Positions 35,515-47,825 of a DNA stretch of 64,000 nucleotides are shown here, piece after piece. Source of the stretch: Dioscorea cayenensis subsp. rotundata (lineage: Eukaryota > Streptophyta > Magnoliopsida > Dioscoreales > Dioscoreaceae). Each line of letters begins with the position of its first letter. Within the stretch, counting starts at the first letter, position 1. The notes beneath the pieces are model-generated. The model was not told where the DNA came from. It saw only the letters and a list, made by a program, of their open reading frames with translations, and did no database searches. Made by a program: the position numbers and the translations under genes. The DNA is taken from positions 21,797,501 through 21,861,500 of the forward strand of contig NC_052474.1 in assembly GCF_009730915.1 (NCBI RefSeq), given 5' to 3'.

Positions 35515-35860
35515 ATCGATCCTCTACGCACGTTCACATATTCGTAATCTATGAACATTGCTATGGGCCGTTGAATTTTAATCCAACGATTCTGTACTAT
35601 TTAATAAACAACAACACTATACTTATAAATAGTGTACAGTAAAAGGTGAGATGAACAGTGTTTTCCAAAATTATCTAGAAAGTCTCCAGAAAATGAATCT
35701 CAGGACGTCCTTATATAGCTGTTAGATCACCAATCTAACGGTTACTATTTCATTATTAAAACAACCGCCATTAGATGATGATTTAATAGTTGTTGTGAAA
35801 CAATCTAGATTTTTAAATCTAGATACGTTCCTAAATTACCGGTACAATATATATATATTG
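35515..35860. mobile_element. Diverged relative of the hairpin-ended MITEs
   Basis: The left part (CCTCTACGCACGTTCACATA, then ATGGGCCGTTGAATTTTAAT and CCAACG) aligns with MITE B1/B2. The right part (CTAGATTTTTAAATCTAGATACGTTCCTAAAT) resembles the right end of MITE A. Between them come CAGTAAAAGGTGAGATGAACAGTGTTTT-like sequence and repeated ATCTAACGGTT-like blocks. No coding capacity. Confidence 0.6.
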
Positions 35861-36215
35861 AAGATTTAAGCAATCGATTAAGGGAACAAAAGAAATCCAT
35901 ACCTGATAATCTTGAAGAGAGTGCCTGATCAGGAATGACAAGGAAAACTAGTGACAAATCAGAGAATGTTTTGGTTAGTACATAGAATACATTATCAGAA
36001 TGCAGTGCAGCAAGTAAAAATAATCCACCCATCAATTACAACAGACTTGATACAACATAGTACAAGCAAAATAGCTTTGCCACTAACTCTGGGTTTGGGC
36101 ATAACTGATGTGCAGCAACAGTGGTTCTGAACATCTGGAATAAATGGTCAAAGAATATACATCAGAGGTGATCAATTAGATTGTGGCATCATCTTAGTTG
36201 CCGGGATATCTGCAA

Positions 36216-39200
36216 CTATCTGCTCACTGTATCATCCGTGGATGACTCGGATGCAGAATCATCGATGTTTGAGTTCGAGACGGTTTCAGATGAGCTCCCA
36301 TTTTCGCTGTCGGATGACATTGCTCGGTCTTCGACTGGCCTCTTCAAATGCCAATACATTATGCTTGCTGTCAGTGTAAGCATCATCTTTTGATTCACCT
36401 GGTTAAATATGCCATCATTTTTGCATGCAAATTTATTAGTCTATACAAAGAACTCAAAGACTTTTTTTTTTTTAATAATAATAAATAAATATAATTCATT
36501 GATTGATTTACCTCCAGTATGTCCTCTGGAAGCAAGAAAATTGAGCATCCAAGCTTCCTTGCTACTGAGATAATGTAAGTGCCATTCATTCTTTTCTCTT
36601 CATCTGCATTAAAACAAAAGATAGGTATTTTGTAACACCATAAAATTCTCAATGACATACTTGCCTCATTGGTAAAACTCAAAGTTTAGCGGTTAGCAGT
36701 GGACAATGTCCAAAGTTCAAGATCCCTAAGATAATTACAGTAGAACCACTAAGAGTGCCTCAAGAGAGGCTGAAAACCTTGTTGGCAGAGACCAAGAACT
36801 AAAACTGCATTAGAGGAAGCCAAGTTTTAATAAGTACAACTCTTCTGGATAACTCCATCCCATCATGAGGATTTGTATAATCTAATATTTCCTTTTGCAA
36901 GGCAATCTGCAAAAACAAATCTTTTGCTGAAATGCACCAGTCATTCATCCATGAGTCTTCGAAGCTCACAGCATGGCAACTTACAAGACGATAATGTGTT
37001 ATGTAATAGGCCAGATAATGTATGAGTTAATCAACACCTCATTTATATTATTATGATGAACTTCCAAGTTTCTATTATGGCAAGATTTAGCATATTTTAA
37101 GCCACAGAGGGGAATCACCTTTTAGCAGCCAAACACAACAGTAGTATTGTTACTGCATCTCAAAAGCATAATCAATGTGTGCAGATCTCAGAAAGCATGT
37201 AACCAAATGTAACAGATTGTCAGAACTATCTATTGATTCCAATGTGACTATATGGTTGACCTTCATATAAATCATATTAAATTTCTATGCTGAATAATAA
37301 TAATAATAATAGGAGATGGCCATCAACCAGAAAGCAAAAGAAATAAATAAAGGACTGTCTCTGTCTGAATTTTACATAGCTTACCACTGTCTCCTCTAGT
37401 CACAAGACTCCAATTCACAACTTGAGGCTCCACTGCAGTAAGCAACTCCAGGAAGAAAATGCCATTGGAAAGCTTTTTGTCCTGCAGTTTCAGAAAGACC
37501 ATCAACAATCACCCTCCAAGCTAAAAGTTGAAATTTTTTGTAAAGATTTAAGCACACGTAAGAGGGAGTCAGATCATGATAAGATAGCAGATCTGTGTTA
37601 AAATTTAAACCGCTCTTTTTAATTATTATTGTTGTTTTCCTGCATTGTAACCTTTAGTTTCCCTAATTGTTTCCTTGGTGCGAAGGTGAGCCAATCAGCC
37701 ATCTATTGTGAAGCATGAGAATCTGTTTGCTTTTGAAGGGTCTTTTGCTCAGGAAATAGCCAAAGTTCTATCTTTTCTAATATAAGAGAGGCGTTTTTTT
37801 TTCCTAAGCAGCAAGAAATATGTAAAACAGAATGATGCAAGGAAAGAAAATGGAAAGTCTTCTAATGAAGCACGGCAGAAGTTATAGGTGTCAAAAATAT
37901 GAGCGTATTAAAAAATATTATAGGATGAAGATGAAATGTGCAAACATTGTGAAGAAAGAAGGTAACGAGTAGGAGCGCTAGGGCAATGCCTTTACGGCTA
38001 CATATGCATTGGCCTCAGCCAATTTTTATAATAATTGTATTATCGATTCTGGTTGTGGTTCACCACTTCACCGGTGTCAAAACAAAGTTTGCTAGTCTTC
38101 AAGGGTATGAAGACAATGAAACAATTGTCACTACCCACAACACTATCCATCCGCTGAAAAAGGAAGACACAATCATCTTCAAAGGGAAGCATAAGGAGCC
38201 TATCACTCACCAAAGTGTTCTTAATGTGCTAAGTATGAAAAAGAATATCTTATCAGTGGTAAATGCCATCAACATGGGCCATTAAGTTGTCTTTGGTCCA
38301 AAAGATGTGAAGTTTTTGAAGAACGTCTCCAAGTTACAAGCATATGTCGTCCACACTAATAAAAGTGTAAATGATCTCTTTGTTCTCTAAACTTCTAGCA
38401 CTAGCTCTGGTGCACTAACCAATAACCCTACATCAATTAATTTATTAAATATGAATTTAATTGTATGAACCTAAATCTTTCATCCTATCAACTTGAGCTT
38501 ATTATTTGATTAGTTTACAATGTAGTTAATAAAAATAAACTAACATGTACAAAGAAGTATATTAGAATAATAAATAGTCCTACAAAAAATTTATTTAATA
38601 AATAAGGATCTAAAATAATATAAGTTTTGAGTCTCGCATCTTATTAGCTTTGACTTTTTAGATTAAATAAGACCAGGATGACAAAATCGCGAGAATAATG
38701 AAAAATACAATTCCCAAATCCAAATCCATCCCAAACCAATTTATTACTTTTATTTAAATTTTAAACCCATCGAATATGAAACCCGTCACAAACCTACTAA
38801 ACCGGTTTCCATTTAATATGTAAAGCAGAAAAAACTTAATCATATTTCTTTCCAAAATTAACACTAGTTTATTTTAAATAATCATCGTTATAACCTTAGC
38901 AAATTTTAGTATATCAATCTTAAAATTTAAAAAAAAAAAATTTAAACAAAATTTCTTCACTAAATAAAAGAGTTATAAATTACTGAATATTTTTTAATAT
39001 AAAAAATACATAATGCAATGCATTTATATAAATCAAATTATCGAACAAAATCAATATGAATTCCTAAAACTCTACAAGTCATGATTATAAAATACACGGC
39101 AAGGGAAGCATTAGGGGAAGGTCTTTCAATGCCTTAGTTCTTCCCTAAACTGGTGGTTCGCTGACCAGGTGGAGGGACGAATGGAGCCTGAGGCACAGAG

Positions 39201-42200
39201 ACCTCATTCTGAACTGGAGAGGGTGAGACGAAGATGGTGTTTCGAAACTAGTAAATATTGTCAACTAATTAGTACAAACTATAATATTCAAACAAATATT
39301 GTACACATATAGACTAATAAAAAAATGAGAAACAAAAAACTACCTCAAATATTCAAGATTTCAAACCCCACACTCCGCAATAATAGAAGAAAATTAAATA
39401 TAATTGCTTTTTTTAAAGTTTGGGTTGAATATGAGAAAATTTCTACAAACACATATTTGAAATAATAATATACAGATTACAAGAAAGCAAGTATTTATAT
39501 TGAAGTAACGCAGCTAAAGATTTTCAAATAATAATAGTACTTAATTAAATATTCTATATATAGATAGATGTATTATATAAACATGCACATACATTGATAC
39601 ATATATATATAGTGGTATATATATGGAATACGTAAATAATTGCTATATATATATATATGCAGGTTTGGAATTCAGGTACCCAAGGTCAAATCCTAAACAC
39701 ATCCCAAAATCCGCTCTAATTTTAATTTTAACTTTGAGATTCTAATAGGTTTGTCAAACGGGACCTATTAGAGTTCAGGTAGCCCAGGTATATATATGGA
39801 ATGCTTAAATAATTGCTATATATATATATATGCAGGTTTGGGTTTCAGGTACCCAAGGTCAAATCCTAAATGCGTCCCAAAATCTGCTCTAATTTTAATT
39901 TTAACTTTGAGATTCTAATAGGTTTGTCAAACAGGACCTATTAGAGTTCAAGTAGCCCAGGTACTCATCACATCCATAAAAATTACCAACCATAAATAAG
40001 ACTCAAATAATACATATGAGGTGCGCATATAAAATTATGCTATAAGTGTCTACTAATGATAAAGCTTCTTTTTGACATATTAGATTTGGAAATCTTAGTA
40101 TGGAGAAATTAAAGTTGATTGTTCCTAAAAATCTTGTCTATGAGCTGCACACTTCATTGTTCTAACCAAAGGATCATGAATGTGACTACTGTCAACATGA
40201 GAACACATACAATGTTCCATTTAATAAATCTCACACTAGATCTTCAATACCCTTGAGCTTATCCATAGTGATTTAGTGAGTGCAACTCATACACCATAAT
40301 TCTCTAGAAACTAAGCTTTTGCTCAAGTTCTTTTAGGGTGTTATCGTCTAGGGCTAGGATAATGGACTTAAGACTGAACGGAAATTATTTTGAAGAGAAA
40401 AGTTCTAACAAGTTTGACTGAATTTTGACTAAATTAATACTCATAAAAATTAAAAACTTAATATTAAATTTTTACTTTTCTAATTGACATTAAAATTTTG
40501 ATGGGAGAAATTCTATATGGAATTTGCACAAATCAGAAATGTATAATACCTTGAAACTTTCCATTCGAGAGTGCCTTCCCGAATCTTTAACCTTGCAATT
40601 TGCCCACTTCAATATATCTGCATCTGTAATCTCTTTTCCATGAGAATGGCATTTCAAGTTCTTCAAAAGTTGGAGGATGTTGTACCGCATTAATTGCCAC
40701 AAAAAAGCTGAAGGGAGATATATGAGTCAGAAGAAAATTTAAAATTAGAGGCATATGTTGCTGTAAAATATCACTGCCAATGGAAGTTTGAACAATCAAT
40801 CTAGTTTTAAAAACCAAGTTCTTATTTTATATTTTTTAGGTGCAGTCCGATCACATTAAGGTGCTAGTATAAAATTTTGAGCGGAGGAATGGAAACTTAC
40901 CTAATATTAATTTCTTGTTTCCTTGAACAATATCATTCCCCGCAACATTAACAAGCGAAAATTTTAACTGCTTCCCTATTCTTATAACTTGATTACAATT
41001 TTCCACTTTCTTGAATGGCATTTTGATAGGAGGTTTATTAGCAAACTTCCAACAGACTACCCCCGGTGAGGCTTTGTCAATGGCCTCCAGAAGGACCCAT
41101 CTGCAAAGATATACAATGATGAATAAGCATGGCCAGATGATTCTGCCAACTAGAATGTTCTTTGTACTTAGCTCAAGAAAATCACAAGTACAAAATACAA
41201 GATAGAGATAATTTACCCATCTCGAAGATCTTCAAACACATTATTTATATAAGTTGAAATGCCAAGACTGTTGATCCATAATCGAAATGATCTTTCTTCT
41301 CTGGAAATTTGTGCATCATCTGGCATTGATTCTAGAAATGATATTTGCTTCATCTGTGAAGATAACCCATTCCTACATACAAAGAATAACATAAGTTTAG
41401 CAAAGCCACAAAGCAATTGACTGTAATTGTCATAGTAACATCAAACTTTAATGACCTTTTTTGGTTTGACTCAGATTAAATAAAAAGAAAATTCCTTAAC
41501 AAACCAAATACAGATTAGACTAGGCATGCAACAAATGAATGTACTTGTATAGTTTACAGTTGTAATACAAGGAACAACTTTTAGATACTTGATGAGTGAC
41601 AAATTTTCATCCAAGAACATGATCTCACAATTAGCAGATGGATCATTAAAGAGAGGCATTCAATGGCGCCAAAGCAATAATAGTCAAAATATCCTACCAA
41701 ATCTTCGAGTGTCCAAGCGTATATGATAATACTTCCGAAAAACAAAATAAAATGCTTGCCCCTGAGTCAAATGTATAGGTTTTAAAGATCTAGCTCTAAT
41801 TCTGTTTTCATTGAAAGAGAAGAAATACAAATGCATCAATGCTCATGGGAATAGCATGATAGATTTATCTGGTATATATAAATGGTCATTAAGTATACAA
41901 GACAAATAGAGTAAAATTACACGTTTAGTACATAAAAGAGGTAGATCTCATACTTATAAAAGAGCAACCAAATAACCCAAATCTAACATGGGATTCCTGG
42001 GGTGGCCCAACAGCGGTGGATTTCCTACAGCTCTAGGAATTTTTGAGCTTATAGTTATGTGTTTGTGTACCTTTGAAGGGTAATAAGAGTGTCAAGACCA
42101 ATGAGAATCTATTAGGGTTTTAAAGCTGTCGCACTTTTGTACCCATCTCCATCTCAAGTCTTACAAAGGCCTCATCATATTACTGCTTTTATTACCTATA

Positions 42201-44155
42201 TATCATCAAGTCATTCATTATCAAAATGCGCAAAGTCTGTAACCCACGTTGGTAATAAAAAGTCAGCCTACTCGGTCACTAAGAGAAACTTTCCACAGAG
42301 GAAATATTAAATGCTCTATAATGAAAAAATAAATTGAGAGAAACAATGAAATATAATTCTCTATGCAGATAGCAGGACTAATTTATGTGTTGAAAGCTTG
42401 AAAGCATAAGATCTACCAACCCATTTCGCCATTTATCTAGGCAAGTTATGTTGAGTACCTAATACTTAAGTAGTTAAATATCATTCAGTAAATGGACTAA
42501 ACAGATCGTCCTTACCGTTTCTGGAAAATATGAGCAACAAATGCAAGGTTTAGATTTGGTGAGCCTTCCACAATATCTTTTGGGGTCAAGTATCTTTTAC
42601 AACCCATTCTGTCAGCATGCTCAAGTACTAATTTGGCTCTTTCTAGAGCACTTTTCACTGTCATGCTGGAAGATTTATTACTGTGTTCTGGGGCCAAAAC
42701 ATTTAGTAGACAAGTATAGGCTTCAGCATCCTGGGAAAAAAACGCAAAGAGAAAAACCATGATTACCACAATCAATTGAATTTTCACAATCAATTTTCAT
42801 ATTTCTGTTTATCAATCTATAAGTCTGTCTTGCTTATGGACTGAGAAGCATGAGAAGAAAATGATTTCATCACAAGGTAGAGCTGAGATCATTTATAAAA
42901 GACAAAAGCCACTGCCATAGTAGAAGCAAGATGCTTTGAACTAATAAATATTCATCACATCCGTGAACCAACAAGGTTAAAAATGAACCAACGTTCAGGC
43001 TTATTTTTGCTGAGACTGCCACCTTATATTTTTTTTTTTTAATAATGGAAATATATCAGATAAATTATGATGGCAAAAAAGAAGACTAAAACTATCAAGA
43101 TGCCACATTATGTGGTTTTAACAAAACTTCATGTAGGAAGCTGATCGGCAAATACAACCGTATGATTATGAACAATTGGATGGAAACCAGATAAAGAAAA
43201 CTGTCAAGGATAAAGCTGTCTCTCTCAAAATTACTCCACAAAAAAGACTTACAAAATACATGCGCACATGCACACTGGTCTGTGCAGAAAAAGGAATTAT
43301 GCATTAGAATGAAGGTAATGTAAAGATAAAATAACAAGAATCCCTAGCTTTGCAGATATTGAATTGACCAACCTTCACGTCCGATGAGAAGTTTGTTATA
43401 AGCCTCTTGAAACCCCCTTTTTTAAGTTGAAAATTCATCCATCTGAGTAAAATCTTTTCTGGTGACAGGCTCATCAGCTCCTCTATATCCTGTAGGTCTA
43501 AGAAATTTAAATACTAATGTATAAAGGACATGATGATAAGACTTCAGCACCACAAACCAATGGAATAGTGACAAAATTTTGAAGCTACATGTTACAACAG
43601 AGGAGATGATAGCCCACCTTACTATCATCAACTAACTCGACCAACTGGGGCGTTCTACTAAGGTTAACATCTGCCAGAAGTTGAATCTGATGATAGCAAG
43701 ACCATGAGTGTTTGTTAATAGTTTCTTCATTAATAAAACAGTAGCAAACATGATGAGTAACAAGCATATAATCAGGATACCCCAGAGATGTTTTATCATC
43801 ATCTAGAATGCTGAATCCCAAATATTTCCTATCATCTTTACAAATACTATATGGTAACCACAAAAAAATAAAATAAAAAAATTGTTCCAAAGTCACCATA
43901 CGCGTATACCTTGATAATTTGAGATATGATGCCAAGGACTAGGTGAGGCTGAAAGAACAAAAGACAACAACTATTAGTGTTCCACAATAGAGTAAGTGAC
44001 AATGAAAGTCAACAGTTCAAGCAATAGGAAAAAATCATAGGGAAAATAAACTAGTGTATCAATTTAAGGACAACATTAAGCTACAATTAGTTTTGTATTC
44101 CTCAAACACAGAGAACAGGTTGCAGCATGAAATTAAACAGCATAGAAAATAAATA

Positions 44156-44187
<32 letters not shown>

Positions 44188-46010
44188 TAAATAAATAGGA
44201 AGCACCAGAGACCTGAAGTGATCAATGTAAAAAAACGGAATTTTATCAACAATACATCATTCAAAATCACCATGATATATAGTTTCCAGCAAAGAGTGTT
44301 ACTAGTTTGACGAATTTAGTTCATGCCACGACGATTAATGAAATACCATCTGGATGCACTTTATGTTTCCAGCAAAGAGTATTAACATTAAATAATACAA
44401 AAATGGCTAATATTCCTCCTAAAGATCAAGAGGACGGAGAAACCTTTCTGGATGCACTTTATGTTATTCCGGAATACTGTCTTGAACTACAGATTGTGTA
44501 CATGGTATCTAGTTTGTCTAGAGTTCAATGCACAAATGATTGTGATCCTCATATAGTAATATACCAATATAAAATTCTACAATAGTTTGTTATTTTCAAC
44601 TAGTATACCTCAGCATTCCATGATGCCCAACTACTAAAAGTTAGCAGTGAACAACAACACACACATTCAATTAGAAAATGTGTATGTTGTACATAAGAAC
44701 ATACCTAGTCCATCGTGTGAAAAATTCTGTCAAAATCAATGCCAAAAGGTTTAACTAAGTCTACATTTTTGTTTATATATGCTCCACAGCAATAACGTTC
44801 AAAGCAAGTTTAAAATCAGAAAAAAGAAAATGGATATGGCAAAATTTACCTATGCCAGTAAAAGTGATTTGTGCATTTTAGATCACCAAAAACAAAAACA
44901 AAAACAAAAAATTTATGCATAGAATGTCAGAGGAAAGAAAGAAGCATATTCTTATTTCTCTTATATGCAGCTTCAATGAGAAACCATCTGGACTGTCACT
45001 TTCACTTCCATCCACATCAACAGAAAAGGCTCCTTCCAAATTCTCACGGCCTCAGGGAATAAAAGAATCGAGTTAAATATCACCAATAAAGAGTATAAAA
45101 GATTCACTCACTCTCCCTTCAGCGAGATCCTGAGTCCCAATGTTGACGACAGTACATCCAATGGCCTTGGCAGAGTTGAGGCAAAGGGTATGATTCTCAT
45201 TCTTCTCCCAAGGATTCAACATTTTCTTCGTATTAATCGTGCGCTCATCAATAGTCCCGGGCACAGCCAGATTGATAAGCTTGCTAAACAAACAACCAAA
45301 ACCAACTTCAAGCACTTCATCTCTATCCATTCAACACACAAATGCAAGCAAAAATGAAAAGAAACATCACCACAGAAGCACTCCATCCTTGGAGATCTCA
45401 AACAGATCATCAGTGAGCGGATCAATAGGGAGATATCTCTTCAAAAACACATCCTCTCCTAGATAATTATTAATATGCGAGACATAAGAAGCCTTCTCAG
45501 ATTCACTGATAGTATGAAGCAAAGTAGTAGTGGCAGCCTTCAAGAAAGCCGAAGACGAGTTCTTCGCCCCAGCTTGCCCTTGCGTCTTCAAATAAACCTT
45601 CCAAAAACCAAACAAAAACATCAAAAAACCAATCAAAAACCAAAACCAAACCCAATCTAAAACATCAATACCCTCAAGAACAGCTCAAAATCCACTTCGC
45701 TATCAAGATTCTCATACGATCTCTTCACAAACAAATCCCTCTCTCCCTCACTGATCCCATCACCCCCGATCTTCATCTTCGACATCTTCCCAGCTAGGTC
45801 ACCAATCTTCAAACCACCACCACCATCATCCTTCATAGCCAAGAACTACAAAAAGATAACCCCCAGTAAGGATTCACCGCCATTACCACCGCCATTGCGA
45901 TCAAAAGAAGATGCAATGCTTACCTGAGCTTTGAGAGAGCGAAGCTCGACCTGGGTGAACTGGTTCTGGAGCCATGGATCTGAGACGAGGACCCCAACGA
46001 AGCCCGCCAT
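36216..46010 (-). CDS. Fimbrin (plastin), actin-bundling protein
   Basis: Fourteen exons: 46010-45924, 45845-45672, 45597-45371, 45283-45112, 43948-43910, 43686-43618, 43489-43373, 42730-42516, 41372-41217, 41100-40901, 40707-40550, 37481-37385, 36603-36512 and 36398-36216. Phases agree throughout, giving 661 aa. The start [15 protein letters not shown] is the conserved plant fimbrin N-terminus. Four calponin-homology domains in two actin-binding units follow: CH1 around [18 protein letters not shown] and [14 protein letters not shown]2 around [11 protein letters not shown]3 around RLWINSLGI and CH4 around [10 protein letters not shown]. The C-terminal tail is rich in Ser, Asp and Glu ([10 protein letters not shown]). 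Fimbrins crosslink actin filaments into bundles in the cytoplasm. Plant fimbrins lack functional N-terminal EF-hands, which agrees. Intron 11 (37482-40549) is swollen by a copia relic and other repeats. Confidence 0.95.
36661..36760 (+). mobile_element. SINE-like relic in fimbrin intron 12
   Basis: TTGCCTCATTGGTAAAACT (36661-36679) resembles an A-box region, and AAAGTTCAAGATCCC (36711-36725) a B box, at tRNA-like spacing. No tail or target duplication seen. Confidence 0.35.
39134..39243 (-). pseudogene. Possible captured terminal exon inside the interrupted copia relic
   Basis: On the minus strand an acceptor-like CTAG is followed by an open stretch of about 36 codons ([16 protein letters not shown], then [16 protein letters not shown]) ending LGKN and a stop. 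It is clearly GC-richer than the flanking DNA and proline-rich, as in a real C-terminal exon. I do not recognise the protein. It could equally be chance. Confidence 0.35.
39614..39960. repeat. Tandem duplication, period about 173 bp
   Basis: Copies at 39614-39786 and 39787-39960 both start GGTATATATATGGAAT and run through AGGTACCCAAGGTCAAATCC and GACCTATTAGAGTTCA to AGCCCAGG, with about 8 differences. Lies in fimbrin intron 11 within the interruption of the copia relic. Confidence 0.92.
44157..44192. repeat. (TAA)n microsatellite in fimbrin intron 4
   Basis: About nine TAA units next to AAATAAATAAA stretches. Confidence 0.85.
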
Positions 46011-47098
46011 TGCCGAGGTTCTTGGAGGCGGCGGAGAGGAAGAGGAGGAGGAGAAGGAGGTGGTGTGATGATGGGATGGTGAGCTGGGGCTGGGGCACAG
46101 TGCTGATGAGGAGAAGGAGGAGGAGTAGTAGTAGTAGTACTAAGAAAAGAGAGAAAAGCGTGAGTTTTCGACGGAAAGCGCCAACGGATTTCGTTGAGAT
46201 TCAAAATTAGGACTTTGTTTTCCGTTTCATCAAGATACGATTTCATCATCATAATCATCATCATCGCACCGTTTAAAAGGCTTGCTTTGTTTGAATGAGT
46301 TTTTTTTTTTTGCTAATTTCCCCCTGGAAAATTCAAAATATTTTTTCACTCCCTGATTTTCAAAACTTTCAGGTTTTCAGTAGAGTTTTTTTTCCTGTAT
46401 AACCCTGAAAATTAGCGTAATTAAGTATGTTCCTTTAAGTATAACTAAATGACTTATATATGTTTATTCTTAAATAAAACTGGTTTTATTAGTTATGTTT
46501 AATTCTTAAAAACTTTTAATAATGATTAAATCGAATTTAAAGAAATATATATGATATTTAGTTTTCTAGAAAAGTACACTTGCAATTAGGTGATTTTTTG
46601 AGAGAGAGATATATAGGAAAAAGAAAACTCTTCCATATATAAAATATAACTTTTTTTTGTGTATATCACTTAAAAATGTCCTAAAATAAAAAAAAAATAA
46701 TAACAAATTATATATACACATATACACACACATTAAATATTAGTTGTTAATTAAAATTTGAAGCAAAGGACACAATTCATGCTTAATTACATTAAAGAAA
46801 AAGAAGGAAAATGTTAATTAAGATTTTTTTTTTTTTGTATTAGAGAGGACAAGGCATGCTTAATTGCTTTGGAGCTAATGATGGGATTAATGGGACAATG
46901 ACACTCTTTTTTATTGCATTTGAAGAGGATCTAATAGAATGGCAAAAAGAGGTGGTGTCACATGGACCAAACTGGACTTGGGCCACCATCTGCTTCACTC
47001 TTACCAACCTTCTGGTGGACATTGACTTGCTTCTTGTGCTCTTGCCTTTTCCTTTCCTTTTAAACAGGATTCTCAAACCAAACTATAACAAATAACCA

Positions 47099-47265
47099 TA
47101 AATGAACATTTAATCTATTTGCATTGAATCCTCTTTGTATAGTGTTTATAATACTGAAAAAAGTGGGTTTTAATTTCAACACTCATTTAGTTTATTTGCA
47201 TTTAATCTCATATATAGAGTGTTTGTTTTACTGAAAAAGTTGGTTTTAATTTCAACACTCAAAGA
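47099..47265. repeat. About 80 bp tandem duplication
   Basis: Two diverged copies, each running TTTGCATT(G/T)AATC through TAGTGTTT or GAGTGTTT to ACTGAAAAA and ending GGTTTTAATTTCAACACTCA. Confidence 0.8.
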
Positions 47266-47333
47266 CGGAGGAGGGTGCATATGTTATAGAGCTCAGCCTC
47301 TTGTTTGTACTTGTTTTTAACACATTGCTTATC

Positions 47334-47371
47334 TTCTAGTGGGTTCGCCCCGCTCCTCTTTCCCAAAAAAA
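47334..47371 (+). mobile_element. Severely 5'-truncated retroposon with target duplication
   Basis: A 38 bp insert (TTCTAGTGGGTTCGCCCCGC, then TCCTCTTTCCC and an A-tail) is bounded by a perfect 15 bp duplication AACACATTGCTTATC at 47319-47333 and 47372-47386. The short body, A-tail and duplication fit the 3' end of a SINE or LINE. Confidence 0.75.
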
Positions 47372-47610
47372 AACACATTGCTTATCCACATTTGTCAAAT
47401 ATATATGTATACAGAGAAAAAAGAGAGCGTGAGAGAATTTTTATTTAGACTACACATGAGAACAAATACACATTATAAAAAAAACAAATACACATTAAAA
47501 TTGTACATGAGAACTCAAGAGAGAAAATATATACATATGTGTGTGTTATTCTATTTTTTATGAGACATTCCATATCTATTTTTTTAAAAAAAATTAAATA
47601 AATCACTTTC

Positions 47611-47825
47611 ATTTTTTTCCATTATGAGCGGTTAGACTGTTAAGAAAGGTAGGAATGTGCACAAATCTCTGCGAATCAGTTGAGAGTGGGGTCCATGCAT
47701 ATATGGACGTTGGAACTACTCACACTCTAAAAAATATGCCTTCACTCATAATTCGAACTCTCACCACCCGTGAATAGCTCTAATAAAGGCTCGGATACTA
47801 ATAGACCATTTGGTTGTTGGTTATA
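47611..47825 (-). mobile_element. tRNA-derived SINE with target duplication
   Basis: An 11 bp duplication AAATCACTTTC (47600-47610 and 47826-47836) bounds a 215 bp element. On the minus strand it has an A-box-like region (TGGTCTATTAGTATCCGAGC, near 47800-47812), a B box GAGTTCGAATTAT (47749-47761) about 50 bp on, and an A-rich end (GGAAAAAAAT). Its head resembles the SINE-1 motif (TAGTGGTATC) but the body differs. Confidence 0.75.

Larger units (their letters stand above)
32409..36215. other. Intergenic DNA between the FRA3-type and fimbrin genes
   Basis: AT-rich, with a (TAA)n array plus a 10-G run near 34089-34150, two SINE-like insertions at 34599-34768 and 34901-35020, and a diverged hairpin element at 35515-35860. 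The last 300 bp likely hold the fimbrin 3' UTR. No gene seen. Confidence 0.65.
37990..40340 (+). mobile_element. Decayed Ty1/copia retrotransposon in fimbrin intron 11
   Basis: Antisense to fimbrin. At about 38042-38080 one frame reads IDSGCGS, the copia protease active site DSG, and the next frame continues HHFTG after a frameshift. Then follow [21 protein letters not shown] and [13 protein letters not shown] across one in-frame stop, matching the region between protease and GAG-pre-integrase. After an interruption of about 1.65 kb, 40072-40330 encodes [30 protein letters not shown] and [14 protein letters not shown], the GAG-pre-integrase/integrase zinc region, again with stops and a frameshift. 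No integrase core, reverse transcriptase or LTRs are recognisable. Non-functional. Confidence 0.8.

Noticed and set aside
37986..38285. Open frame of 99 codons as a host gene
   Set aside because: Its content matches the copia region between protease and pre-integrase with frameshifts, so it is a retroelement relic.
46840..47076. Minus-strand frame rich in Lys, Arg and Ser
   Set aside because: No recognisable domain, no conserved neighbours and no promoter or splice context.
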